DNA of 64,000 bases, from NCBI RefSeq assembly GCF_014199295.1, contig NZ_JACIJH010000008.1:124001-188000 (forward strand), written 5' to 3'. Under the pieces are notes generated by a model, which saw nothing but the letters and a program-made list of their open reading frames with translations, made no database searches and was not told the origin of the DNA. This document shows, one piece after another, positions 54,796-63,118 of this stretch (position 1 is its first letter; each line of letters opens with the position of its first letter). The stretch is from Sphingopyxis panaciterrulae (GTDB lineage Bacteria; Pseudomonadota; Alphaproteobacteria; Sphingomonadales; Sphingomonadaceae). Made by a program: the position numbers and the translations under genes.

Positions 54796-55439
54796 TCGGA
54801 TTTCGGCCGCGGCGCGCTGAGGAAATCGGCGGCGTTGAAGCCCTCGGGCGCTGCGATCTCAACGATCGGGTCCTCGCGCGCGTCATATTCCATGCGCAGC
54901 GCGCGGGTGATCACCGCGTGCATGTCGTAAAGGCAGGTGATGTAGGTGAACTCGAAGATCTGCTCGTCGTTCCAGAAGGTCTTGAGCTTGTCGAACACTT
55001 CAAGCGGTACGCGCCCGCCGGCCTGACTCAGGCAATCGGCATAGGCGAGCACCGTGCGCTCCTGCTCGTTATAGCAGTCGGCGACGGTCCAATAGGGGAT
55101 GCCCGCGATTTTCTCTTCGCTGACGCCAAGGCCGCGGAGCGACTTGCAATGCTGCGAAAAGACGAACTGGCTGCCCTTCACCCAGCCGGCGCGTGTCTGG
55201 CCGAGCTCGCGAAGAACCGGGTCGATAGTGCGCGCCGGGTTGCGATAGACCGCGAAGCCCTTGACCGCATGTTCGAAGATGTCGGGCGACAGCGCGAAAA
55301 CGGTCCACCAGTCGCCGGGCGTGCCCGTCGCGGTGCCGGGCTCGGCCACCGGATCGCGCTCCCCGAACAGGCGGTTGTAATAGGCGGTGACGGTCTCGTC
55401 GGTGACTTCCGAGCGGGGAACCTGGCGCAGGACGGGCAT
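54792..55439 (-). CDS. Carboxymuconolactone decarboxylase-like (AhpD fold) protein
   Basis: 215-aa all-helical CMD/AhpD-fold protein. SPDIFEHAVKGFAVY, then VLRELGQTRAGWVKGSQFVFSQH and CKSLRGLGVSEEKI form the core helices. A lone Cys with a preceding His (SQHCKSL) is present rather than the AhpD CxxC, so it is not a standard peroxidase reductant. True carboxymuconolactone decarboxylase or a related isomerase activity is possible. Coupled to the SMP-30 lactonase; a REP pair lies just upstream. Confidence 0.75.
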   Translation of the reverse strand: MPVLRQVPRSEVTDETVTAYYNRLFGERDPVAEPGTATGTPGDWWTVFALSPDIFEHAVKGFAVYRNPARTIDPVLRELGQTRAGWVKGSQFVFSQHCKSLRGLGVSEEKIAGIPYWTVADCYNEQERTVLAYADCLSQAGGRVPLEVFDKLKTFWNDEQIFEFTYITCLYDMHAVITRALRMEYDAREDPIVEIAAPEGFNAADFLSAPRPKSE

Positions 55440-55475
55440 GGGATACTCCTGAGAAACGATTGAATTTCAGTGCCT

Positions 55476-55557
55476 CGTCATTGCGAGGAGCGAAGCGACG
55501 CGGCAATCCAGAGTGGCGTAAACCGCTCTGGATTGCTTCGCTTCGCTCGCAATGACG
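55476..55557. repeat. REP inverted pair between SnoaL-like and CMD-like genes
   Basis: Arms 55476-55516 (CGTCATTGCGAGGAGCGAAG...) and 55523-55557 (...CTTCGCTCGCAATGACG) form an imperfect inverted repeat in the 137-bp gap within an operon. A different family from those at 18719 and 52402. Confidence 0.8.
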
Positions 55558-55576
55558 ATGACTTGGTTCACCGTCA

Positions 55577-55972
55577 TCACGCGTTCGCGAACTTGCGGAA
55601 TTCGGCAACGTGCGCCGAATCGAAATATTCGTCGAGCCGCGTGATCTTGCCATTCTCGACCTTGCAGATGATCGCGCAGGGCAGGCGGACCTCGCCGTCG
55701 TCGTGGATGCGCTTGCCCTTCAGGACATGCTGCTGGACGAAGCCGCCGGGAAAGGCGGTGAGGCGACGGTCGGCATATTCGCGGTCCTTGATCCGCGCGA
55801 CCATGCCGGTCAGCGTCTGCGCGGTCTGCGCGGGGGTGACGATCAACTCGTCGGTGTTGTGCCAGATCTCGGCGTCGGGGGTGAAGCTGTCCTGCATCGT
55901 TTCGATGTCGCCCGCTTCGATCGCGTCGAAGAAGCGCTTCGCCATGTCGCGGATATCATTCTCTTCGGCCAT
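55577..55972 (-). CDS. SnoaL-like/NTF2-fold protein 1
   Basis: 131-aa cone-shaped NTF2-like protein. The N-terminal helix IRDMAKRFFDAIEAGDIETM, the strand DAEIWHNTDE and the terminal KITRLDEYFDSAHVAEF fit the SnoaL family, whose members act as isomerases, cyclases or hydrolases on polycyclic or terpenoid-like compounds, often in catabolic operons. The His/Asp pair (HNTDE) could be catalytic. The exact reaction is unknown. Confidence 0.78.
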   Translation of the reverse strand: MAEENDIRDMAKRFFDAIEAGDIETMQDSFTPDAEIWHNTDELIVTPAQTAQTLTGMVARIKDREYADRRLTAFPGGFVQQHVLKGKRIHDDGEVRLPCAIICKVENGKITRLDEYFDSAHVAEFRKFANA

Positions 55973-55981
55973 GTTTCTCTC

Positions 55982-56869
55982 CTAGTGTTTCGCGCCGAAC
56001 ATGCGGCCGCCATTGGCCGCGATCAGCCCATCGATATCGTCGCCCCTGTACGCCGGATCTGCCGACGGCCCGAACGCCGACAGCATATCCTGGGTCACCA
56101 GTTCGGCCATCGCCTTCCATTCGGGGTGGGTGAAGATCCAATAATCGCCATTCTCGATCGCCTGTGCGACGCGCGCGCCGATCCTGTCGGGCGACATGCC
56201 GCCTGCGAGGACGCCCTGCATCGCCTGGCTCGTCGCGGCCGCTTTGCCGACCTCCTGGTCGACCGGCCGAAGATCGCGCGTCGTCTCGACGATCCGCGTC
56301 GCCGACATGCCGGGCATCAGCACCGAAATGTCGACGCATGTGTCGGCAAGTTCGTTGCGCAGCGCCATCGCGATGCCCAGCGTCGCATATTTGGAGCTGA
56401 TATAGGCGACCGAAATCGGCGGCGGCACGATCGCGACCATCGACGAAGTGATGACGAGGTGGCTCGGCTCGCCGCTCGCCTTCATGTCGCCGAGGAAGCT
56501 GCGGCAGGCATAGAGGTGGGCGTGCGCGTTGACGGCATAGTTCCAGCGCCAGACGTCGGTGTCATACTGCTCGAACGGTCCCGACCCGCCGCCGACCCCG
56601 GCATTGCTGAACAGGATGCGCACCGGTCCGAAATCGCGCGCGGCGGTGCCGGCCTTCGCCCAACTCGCCTCGTCGGTAACATCGAGCTGGAGACCGAGCG
56701 CATCGGCGCCTTCGCCGCGGAGCGCTTCGGCGGCCGCGATGGCGCCGGCGCCGTCGATGTCCGCCAGAATGGCGCGCGCGCCTTTCGCCGCCAAGGCGCG
56801 CGCGGTCGCAAGGCCGATGCCGCTTGCGCCGCCGGTGATGAAGGCGATCTTTCCGGCCACATCGGTCAT
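55982..56869 (-). CDS. Short-chain dehydrogenase/reductase 1
   Basis: 295-aa classical SDR. NAD(P) motif TGGASGIG (about residues 13-20), acidic Asp after the second strand (ADID) favouring NAD, NAG at the usual place, and the catalytic TSS ... YISSK (Ser, Tyr, Lys). A C-terminal extension of about 40 residues goes beyond the family core. ATG 56869 overlaps the MFS transporter stop. Probably oxidises a pathway alcohol. Confidence 0.88.
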   Translation of the reverse strand: MTDVAGKIAFITGGASGIGLATARALAAKGARAILADIDGAGAIAAAEALRGEGADALGLQLDVTDEASWAKAGTAARDFGPVRILFSNAGVGGGSGPFEQYDTDVWRWNYAVNAHAHLYACRSFLGDMKASGEPSHLVITSSMVAIVPPPISVAYISSKYATLGIAMALRNELADTCVDISVLMPGMSATRIVETTRDLRPVDQEVGKAAATSQAMQGVLAGGMSPDRIGARVAQAIENGDYWIFTHPEWKAMAELVTQDMLSAFGPSADPAYRGDDIDGLIAANGGRMFGAKH

Positions 56870-58161
56870 TCGGCGAAATCCTTTTCGAGATGGCGCGTCA
56901 TCGCGAACTGCGCGAGACCGGCGGCGATCGCGAAGGGGAGGATCGTCATCAGCGCCCAGCGCAGGCTTTCGTCGCCGTGCCCCGGCTTGAGCGCGTCGCT
57001 GACGACGCCGATGAACAGCGGGCCGAGCCCGAGGCCGACGATGTTGAACATCAGCATCAGCACCGCCGCCGCGGTCGCACGGCTGCGCGGCGGGGTCAGG
57101 TTCTGGACCAGCGCCAGCGCGGGGGCGACATAGGCGGTGCACGCGGCCATCGGGATCAGCATCAGCGCGAGCGAGACCTGCCATGTATCGACGAGCAGCG
57201 CGGCGGCAAACGTCGGGATCAGCACGGCGGTCGCGAGCGCGGGGATCGAGCCATAGGCGCGCGGCGAGCGCTTCGCGGCATGGCTGACCAGCCAGCCGCC
57301 GCCGAGGATGCCGATACCGAAGGTGATGCCCGCGGCGGGCGCGAACCAGGTGGCCATCGCGTCGAGCGGCATGCCCTGCGTCCGCATAAGGAAGGCGGGG
57401 ATCCAGTTGAGCATGCCATAGCTGACGAAGGCGGCGAGGCCGCTGCCAATCATCACCATGCGCAGCGACGGGCGGCGGACGAACATGGCGAGGCTCTGCG
57501 CGAAGGGCAGGGCTTCGTCGGCGGGCTTGTGCGCGTCCATCGCGCCGCGCGCGGGCTCGCGCACCAGCCAGATCAGCAGCGGCGCGACGATGACGCCGAC
57601 CACCCCGATGACCAGAAAGGCATTGCGCCAGCCGATGTTCGCCGCGGCCCAGGCGCCGAAGGCGGCGCCGACGAAGACACCGAACGGGCCGTTCAGCGTG
57701 AAGAGGCCGATCGCGAGCGGGCGCTGCGCCGACGGATAGAGGTCGGCGATCACCGATAGCGACGGCGCGGTGCCGCCCGCCTCGCCCGCGCCGACGCCGA
57801 AGCGCATTAGTGCGAGTTGCCAGAAGTTCGACACCATGCCGCACGCGGCGGTGAAGCCGCTCCACACGACGCATGCGATTCCGATCAGCTTCACCCGGTT
57901 CCAGCGATCGGCGATCATCGCGACGGGCACCCCCATCGCGGCATAGAAGAGCGCGAAGGCGAGGCCGGTGAGCAGCCCGAACTGGGTATCGCTGAACTGC
58001 ATCTCGGCCCGGATCGGCTCGACGAGTACGGACAATAGCTGGCGGTCGACGAAGTTGATCGTCCCGACGAGGAACAGCATTGCGAGCGCCAGATTGCGGC
58101 GCAGCGCGAGGCTGGAACCGGACGCGGCGGTGCCGCGATCGACGACGGTGGCCTCTGACAT
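56866..58161 (-). CDS. MFS transporter
   Basis: 431-aa major facilitator with 12 transmembrane helices. The helix 2-3 loop GVPVAMIADRWNRVKLIG is the MFS signature, and LMRFGVGAGEAGGTAPS lies in helix 4. ATG 58161 is preceded by AGGAGAG. First gene of the minus-strand operon that continues SDR, SnoaL, CMD, lactonase, GST and VOC, so it probably imports the substrate or an intermediate. Its promoter region has both a TTAG box and a GTCAA dyad. Confidence 0.88.
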   Translation of the reverse strand: MSEATVVDRGTAASGSSLALRRNLALAMLFLVGTINFVDRQLLSVLVEPIRAEMQFSDTQFGLLTGLAFALFYAAMGVPVAMIADRWNRVKLIGIACVVWSGFTAACGMVSNFWQLALMRFGVGAGEAGGTAPSLSVIADLYPSAQRPLAIGLFTLNGPFGVFVGAAFGAWAAANIGWRNAFLVIGVVGVIVAPLLIWLVREPARGAMDAHKPADEALPFAQSLAMFVRRPSLRMVMIGSGLAAFVSYGMLNWIPAFLMRTQGMPLDAMATWFAPAAGITFGIGILGGGWLVSHAAKRSPRAYGSIPALATAVLIPTFAAALLVDTWQVSLALMLIPMAACTAYVAPALALVQNLTPPRSRATAAAVLMLMFNIVGLGLGPLFIGVVSDALKPGHGDESLRWALMTILPFAIAAGLAQFAMTRHLEKDFAE

Positions 58162-58202
58162 AACTCTCCTCAACGCGACGAGTCTTCTCGTTCAAAAAAT
58201 AC

Positions 58203-58214
58203 TTAGGTATTTAA
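58203..58214. promoter_or_regulatory. TTAG-N4-TTAA operator between MFS and SDR 2
   Basis: ACTTAGGTATTTAAGC (58201-58216): TTAG left arm intact, right arm TTAA with one change. It lies 41 bp upstream of the MFS start and 53 bp upstream of SDR 2. Confidence 0.45.
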
Positions 58215-58222
58215 GCTTATCT

Positions 58223-58237
58223 GTCAATGTGCTTTAC
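58223..58237. promoter_or_regulatory. GTCAA-N5-TTTAC dyad between MFS and SDR 2
   Basis: GTCAATGTGCTTTAC matches GTCAA-N5-TTGAC with one mismatch. It lies next to the TTAG box at 58203, as the related dyad does at 62539. Confidence 0.35.
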
Positions 58238-58267
58238 GGTAGCGACAGGATAGGCGGGAGAGAAGCC

Positions 58268-59035
58268 ATGGATATCAACGGCAAGACGGCGATCGTGACC
58301 GGGTCCGCAGGCGGTATCGGCCGCGCGACGGCGGTGATGCTGGCCGCGCGTGGGGCGGCGGAGGTCGCACTGGTCGACGTCAATGAAGCGGGGCTCGTGG
58401 AAACCGCGCGACTGGTCGAAGCCGCGGGCGCGCGGACGAGCGTCCACCGGCTCGACCTGTCGGACGTCGCCGCGACCGAGACGTGGTTCCAAGCGCATGG
58501 CGACGTCGATATCTTGCACAACAATGCGGGGGTCGTGTCGGGCCTGCCCCAGTTTCCCGACGTCGATGCGGCGCGGATCGCGTGGATCGTCAACGTCAAT
58601 GTGACGTCGCTAATCGCGGCAACGCAGATCGCCGTGCAGGCCATGAAGGCGCGCGGTGGCGGGGTGATCGTCAACACGGTTTCGACCGTCGCGCTCGGGA
58701 CCGGATTCTATGACGCGATGTATGCGACCACCAAGGCCGCGGTGATGATGTTCACCCGCTGCTGCGCGTCCCTGAAGGAGGAATGCAACGTTCGCGTCGC
58801 GGGCATGCTGCCGGGGCTGGTCGACACGCCGATCCTCGATACGACCGGCGCTGGCGGCAAGTCCGAGTGGATGAAAATGGTGCTCGCGAACAACGAGGCC
58901 TGCAGGCCCGAAGACATCGCCGAGGGGGTCATTGCGCTGATCGAAGACGACAGCCTGGCGGGCGGCGACTGGGTTGCGGTGCGGCGGCTGAACGGGAAGG
59001 TCGAATATCAATGGGGGCATGCCGACACCGTTTGA
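58268..59035 (+). CDS. Short-chain dehydrogenase/reductase 2
   Basis: 255-aa classical SDR from ATG 58268, preceded by GGGAGAG. Motifs: VTGSAGGIGRATAVML, HNNAGVVSG, NTVSTVALG (Ser) and YATTK (Tyr-Lys). Asp in LVDVNEAG favours NAD. Divergent from the MFS operon. It ends 9 bp from the convergent GST 2 gene. Pathway alcohol oxidation or ketone reduction is likely. Confidence 0.88.
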   Translation: MDINGKTAIVTGSAGGIGRATAVMLAARGAAEVALVDVNEAGLVETARLVEAAGARTSVHRLDLSDVAATETWFQAHGDVDILHNNAGVVSGLPQFPDVDAARIAWIVNVNVTSLIAATQIAVQAMKARGGGVIVNTVSTVALGTGFYDAMYATTKAAVMMFTRCCASLKEECNVRVAGMLPGLVDTPILDTTGAGGKSEWMKMVLANNEACRPEDIAEGVIALIEDDSLAGGDWVAVRRLNGKVEYQWGHADTV

Positions 59036-59044
59036 TGAAGGGAA

Positions 59045-59755
59045 TTAGCGTGTCGGCGCTTCCAGCATATTCTTCCCGAACAGGTTCGACCATTGCTCGT
59101 CGGTCAGCACCGGGCGCGCGCTCGACAGGTTGGCGGCGTTCTGGACATCGGTGCCGGCGATCACCGCGGGGCGCTCGCCGATGCGCGCGAACCAGTCGGC
59201 GACCGCGGGATGATCGTCGAGGGTCAACCCGATGGCGCGGATCGCGCGCGTCCACGGCCAGCATGCGATGTCGGCGACCGAATATTCCTCGGCCAGATAG
59301 TCGGCCTCGCGCAGCCGTCCGTCGAGGACGTGGAGCAGACGCAGCGTTTCGCCCCGATAGCGGTCGACAGGATAGGTCTGCCCCTCGGGTGCATAGCGGA
59401 TGAAATGATGCGCCTGTCCCTGCATCGGGCCGAAGCTCGCCATCTGCCACATCAGCCATTGCTGTGCCTGACTGCGCCGGCGCGGGTCGGTCGGCAGAAA
59501 CTGTCCGCTCTTTTCGGCGAGATAGAGCAGGATCGCACCGCTCTCGAATATGGGCAGCGGCGCGCCGCCACCGATCGGATCATGATCGACGATCGCGGGC
59601 AGACGGCCGTTGGGGTTGATGCGGCGATATTCGGGGGTCAGATGGTCGCCCGCCAGCATGTCCATCTTGAGCAGCCGGTGCGGCAACCCGATCTCTTCGA
59701 GCATGATCGAGACCTTGTGGCCGTTGGGAGTGGGCGTGAAATAGACGTCGATCAT
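59045..59755 (-). CDS. Nu-class-like glutathione S-transferase 2
   Basis: 236-aa GST of the YghU/YfcG (Nu) type. The N-terminus IDVYFTPTPNGHKVSIMLEE has the Thr-Pro-Asn-Gly glutathione loop, with NPNGRLPAIVD and FESGAILLYLAE as glutathione-binding elements. The C-terminal domain includes QWLMWQMASFGPM. Nu-class GSTs reduce disulfide or peroxide bonds and some cleave aryl ethers. The stop region faces SDR 2, and the start overlaps the SnoaL-like gene by ATGA. Paralogue of GST 3 at 63119. Confidence 0.88.
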   Translation of the reverse strand: MIDVYFTPTPNGHKVSIMLEEIGLPHRLLKMDMLAGDHLTPEYRRINPNGRLPAIVDHDPIGGGAPLPIFESGAILLYLAEKSGQFLPTDPRRRSQAQQWLMWQMASFGPMQGQAHHFIRYAPEGQTYPVDRYRGETLRLLHVLDGRLREADYLAEEYSVADIACWPWTRAIRAIGLTLDDHPAVADWFARIGERPAVIAGTDVQNAANLSSARPVLTDEQWSNLFGKNMLEAPTR

Positions 59756-60249
59756 CGGGCGTGTCTTTCGGCAAAAATGGCGCGCGCGGCGTCGAAGGCC
59801 GCGTCGAAGGCGGCTTTGCCGGCGGGATAGCCAACGACGGTCAAGGTGACGCCGGCAATTTTCCAGCCGTTCTCGCGAACGAGGCGGTGGGCATAATGGC
59901 CGATGAGATCGCCCATCAATTCTCGGTCATCGAGGGCGATGAAATGGGCGGCATCGACGATGCTGGTGACCAGCGCCGCGTCGCCGTCGATTGCCGCGAC
60001 GATATTGTGGAGCCGGTGCGCGGTCGCGTCGAAGCCTTCGAGCGCGCGGCAGCGGTTTGTCCATTCGTCGGCGGGGATGATGGCGACGAGCGAACCAATC
60101 GCGCCGTAATCGATCGCGATCTCGTCGGTGAAGAGGGCGCGATAGGCGCCCCAGTCGCGCGCGTCGAGCGCGCTTGCATAAGAGGTCACGGCCGCGACCG
60201 CCGCGTCCCTGTCAAGGAAAGCGTCGATCGCGGCCGATCGCTGGGACAT
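59752..60249 (-). CDS. SnoaL-like/NTF2-fold protein 2
   Basis: 165-aa NTF2-fold protein, start ATG 60249. VTSYASALDARDWGAYRALFTDEIAIDYGA is split across the first helices and strand, with ATAHRLHNIVAAIDGDAALVTS and ENGWKIAGVTLTVVGY near the end. Related to SnoaL_4-type dehydratase or isomerase proteins in catabolic clusters. Overlaps both the TonB receptor stop and the GST 2 start by 4 bp. The residues Asp/Tyr (IDYGA) and His (AHRLHN) could form the active site; the substrate is unknown. Confidence 0.78.
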   Translation of the reverse strand: MSQRSAAIDAFLDRDAAVAAVTSYASALDARDWGAYRALFTDEIAIDYGAIGSLVAIIPADEWTNRCRALEGFDATAHRLHNIVAAIDGDAALVTSIVDAAHFIALDDRELMGDLIGHYAHRLVRENGWKIAGVTLTVVGYPAGKAAFDAAFDAARAIFAERHAR

Positions 60250-62486
60250 CAGAATTTGAACCCGGCCTCGACCGAAATATTGCGGGTGGGTTCGAGATAG
60301 AGAATCGCGCGCGACACGCCGGTGATCGGCGCGGGCAGGCGGAAGGCGCTGCCGGTCGTGAGCTGGTTGGTCAAATTCTTGCCGACCAGCGCGAGGTGCC
60401 AGCGTTCGTCCTGATCGGAGAGCTGGACGCGCAGGTCGAGCTTCACATAACCCTTCTGGACTCCGAAGATCGGACTCTGATCGTCGGAGTCGAAATATTT
60501 GGAGCGACCCGAGGCAACGCCGGTGATGTCGAGCTTCAGGTCGTTCGCGAATTCGACCCGGCCGTGCGCGGTAACGCTGCCCGTCCATTTCGACGTATAG
60601 GCGGGGCTGTAACCGGCGAGATTGTTGGTCGCGGGCGTGCAGGTGTCGGGCTGCGACGCGAGGCAGGCGGCGCCGGGATAATCGTCGTATTTGATGTCCT
60701 GATAGGCGCCCGACGCGGTGATGTCGAAGTTGCGGAAGGGGAAGAGGCTTAGCGATGCCTCGATCCCCTTCGACGTCGCGCTCGCGGCGTTGCCGGTCAG
60801 ATAGCTCGAGGATTCGGGCTGATAGACCGAGACCTGCAGATCCTTGAACTCGGTGTGATAGGCTGACAGGTTGGCGACCACCGCACCACCCGCCAGCGTC
60901 GACTTGATGCCCGCCTCATAGTTGGTCGAGCGTTCGGGTTCGAAGGTGAAGGTCGAATCGACCGTTCCAAGCGTGTTCGACACGAAACCGCCCGACTTTG
61001 ATCCGCGGCCATAGGTCGCATAAACCATGACCCGCGGCGCGATATCATATTGCAGCGTGATCGACGGATCGACATTGCCCTCGCTGATCGAACCCTTGGC
61101 GCTCGAGATCGGGCGGATCGCGAAGGGACCGTAGACCAGGCGAGCGGCGAAATCGCCATCCTTGCTCGTGTGGCTGTAGCGCAAGCTGCCGATGATGCGG
61201 AAGGCGTCGCTGAGGTTCAGCGTGCCCTGGCCGAAGACCGACCAGCTTTCTGCCTCCTGGTTGAAGCGGCTGTCGATGCGGCCGAAATAGGGGCTGCCGA
61301 ACAGGTCCTCGATGTTGAACCCCTGGAACTGGTCGAGCCGGTAGTTCGAGCGGTCGTAATAGGCGCCGGCGATGAACTCGAAAGTGCGGCCCGTCGGCGA
61401 CAGGATGCGCAGTTCCTGCGAGAATTGGTCGAAACGCTCGGGGAAGCTGTTGTAGACCGAATTGTTGGTCGCTGCGCCGCCGCCGCCGGGGATCGTCTGA
61501 TCGAAGCCGTTGACGATGTTCGCATTGAACCACGAATAGCCGGTGACCGAGGTCAGCGTGTAATCGCCGAGCGCTATATTGCCGGTGCCCGAGAGCATTA
61601 GCGATTCGGTCTGCATCCCTTCGTCGCCGAGCGCCGAGCGTTCGAGATAGCGCGTCGTCTGTGGGTCCTGCGGGCCGTCGAGCGGGCTCGACACGGTGAT
61701 GCCGCCAATGACGTCGCGGTTCGCATATTCGGCTTTCACCGTATAATCGAAGTTGGCCGACGGCTCCCATTTCAGCGTCAGTCGCGCGAGCTGCTGCCGC
61801 ACCTCGGGATCGTCGTGGTTGGTCGCCAGGTTGCGGATATAGCCGTCCTGATTGACGATCTTGTACGCGAGGCGCGCGCTGAGCGTGTCGCTGAGCGGAC
61901 CCGAGATATAGCCCGAGACGTCGATGCCCTTGTGGTCGAAATTATAGAGCGCTGTGAAAGCGCCTTCGGGTGTGCTCGTCGGGCCTGCCGACACCACGCT
62001 GACCGCGCCTGCCGCGGTGTTCTTGCCGAACAGCGCGCCCTGCGGTCCCCGCAGCACCTCGACGCGCGCGAGGTCGAAGAAGGGGGCCTGCGCCTGGCGC
62101 GAGCGGCCGGCATAGACGCCGTCGACATAGAGCGACACCGACTGGTCGAAGGCGAAGTTGGCCGGCGGGGAGCCGAAGCCGCGGATATAGATGACGTCGT
62201 TGCCCGCGGTCGACTGGACGAAGACGTTCGGGGTGTAGTTCATCACCGCCTTGATGTCGTTCGAGTTGAACTCCGCGAGCTTCTGGCCGCTGACGACCTC
62301 CATCGAGATCGGAACATCCTGCAGGCTCTGCTCGCGCTTCTGCGCGGTCACGATGATTTCATTGGTGCCTGCCGCTTCGCCGGCCGGTGCGGCTTCGGCG
62401 GCGTCCTGCGCCATCGCGGGCGCAGCGGATGCGAGCATCGCGATCGTTGCGGCGCCGGATAGCAGAATCTGGTTGCGAACCTTCAT
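60249..62486 (-). CDS. TonB-dependent receptor of the catabolic region
   Basis: 745-aa outer-membrane receptor from ATG 62486 (GGGAGGGTG upstream). A signal peptide (ends APAMAQ) and a TonB-box-like EIIVTAQKREQSLQDVP precede a plug with VYIRG-type FGSPPANFAFDQSVSLYVDGV and RVEVLRGPQGALFGKN, then a barrel ending AGFKF. This is the FecA-like type abundant in sphingomonads, often for aromatic or terpenoid substrates. It heads an operon with SnoaL 2 and GST 2, and its promoter has a GTCAA dyad and a TTAG palindrome. Likely uptake of the pathway substrate. Confidence 0.92.
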   Translation of the reverse strand: MKVRNQILLSGAATIAMLASAAPAMAQDAAEAAPAGEAAGTNEIIVTAQKREQSLQDVPISMEVVSGQKLAEFNSNDIKAVMNYTPNVFVQSTAGNDVIYIRGFGSPPANFAFDQSVSLYVDGVYAGRSRQAQAPFFDLARVEVLRGPQGALFGKNTAAGAVSVVSAGPTSTPEGAFTALYNFDHKGIDVSGYISGPLSDTLSARLAYKIVNQDGYIRNLATNHDDPEVRQQLARLTLKWEPSANFDYTVKAEYANRDVIGGITVSSPLDGPQDPQTTRYLERSALGDEGMQTESLMLSGTGNIALGDYTLTSVTGYSWFNANIVNGFDQTIPGGGGAATNNSVYNSFPERFDQFSQELRILSPTGRTFEFIAGAYYDRSNYRLDQFQGFNIEDLFGSPYFGRIDSRFNQEAESWSVFGQGTLNLSDAFRIIGSLRYSHTSKDGDFAARLVYGPFAIRPISSAKGSISEGNVDPSITLQYDIAPRVMVYATYGRGSKSGGFVSNTLGTVDSTFTFEPERSTNYEAGIKSTLAGGAVVANLSAYHTEFKDLQVSVYQPESSSYLTGNAASATSKGIEASLSLFPFRNFDITASGAYQDIKYDDYPGAACLASQPDTCTPATNNLAGYSPAYTSKWTGSVTAHGRVEFANDLKLDITGVASGRSKYFDSDDQSPIFGVQKGYVKLDLRVQLSDQDERWHLALVGKNLTNQLTTGSAFRLPAPITGVSRAILYLEPTRNISVEAGFKF

Positions 62487-62538
62487 GGTCACCCTCCCAT
62501 TGGTGGTATGCGGCGGTACCGAAAACAGCTTTCGATCC

Positions 62539-62553
62539 GTCAATCTGATTGAC
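62539..62553. promoter_or_regulatory. GTCAA-N5-TTGAC dyad upstream of TonB receptor
   Basis: GTCAATCTGATTGAC with 6-bp perfect arms (GTCAAT/ATTGAC). It is 53 bp upstream of the receptor start and 2 bp from the TTAG palindrome. Matches the site at 53864-53878. Confidence 0.5.
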
Positions 62554-62555
62554 CC

Positions 62556-62567
62556 TTAGTATACTAA
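62556..62567. promoter_or_regulatory. TTAG-N4-CTAA operator between TonB receptor and DUF3237 genes
   Basis: TTAGTATACTAA, a perfect 12-bp palindrome identical to the core of the site at 40926. It lies between two divergent genes, 43 bp before the DUF3237 ATG and 69 bp upstream of the receptor. Confidence 0.65.
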
Positions 62568-62610
62568 TGGTTTTAGGCTTGTCCATAGCTCGAAAAGGAG
62601 GATTCGGATC

Positions 62611-63117
62611 ATGAGGGAAGAAAATCGGGATAAGGCGCCAGCGGCTCTCGCCAGTCGCCATCTTTGCACGGTCGAATTCGAAGTGGGGGGCGGGCTGATT
62701 GCCATCGGGGCTTCGCCCTTCGGCGACCAGCGGCTCGGCTATATCACCGGGGGGCGGTTTTTCGGGCCGAGACTCAATGGGATCGTCCTGCCCGGCGGCG
62801 GCAACTGGTCGCGCGGCGGCCGCTTGGGCGAGGCGTCCTCGGTCGGGACGTTCGACGCCCGCGCGGTGTGGCGGACCGACGACGGCGATCTCGTCTATCT
62901 CAGCTACACGGGGCGCAGCCTCATCCCCGACGACGTTCGCGCGACTTTCGCCGATCCCGCCGTGCCCGATGCCGACCCGTCGCGATATTATCTGCGAATC
63001 GCCCCCGTGTTCGAAACCGCGAGCGCCCGGTACGGCTGGCTCAACGGCCTGCTGGCGGTCGGGGTCGGCACGCGCACCGACTTCGGCGTCCGGCATGTGA
63101 TCCACGAGATATTGTGA
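62611..63117 (+). CDS. DUF3237 family protein
   Basis: 168-aa protein of the DUF3237 type. It carries GYITGGRFFGPRLNGIVLPGGGNWS (in two parts) and DARAVWRTDDGDLVYLSYTG, the conserved core, followed by FETASARYGWLNGLLAVGVG near the C-terminus. No signal peptide or membrane segment. The family is a beta-barrel-like fold often found in aromatic or steroid catabolic clusters without a defined reaction. Divergent from the TonB receptor; 1 bp separates it from GST 3. Confidence 0.82.
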   Translation: MREENRDKAPAALASRHLCTVEFEVGGGLIAIGASPFGDQRLGYITGGRFFGPRLNGIVLPGGGNWSRGGRLGEASSVGTFDARAVWRTDDGDLVYLSYTGRSLIPDDVRATFADPAVPDADPSRYYLRIAPVFETASARYGWLNGLLAVGVGTRTDFGVRHVIHEIL

Positions 63118-63118
63118 G

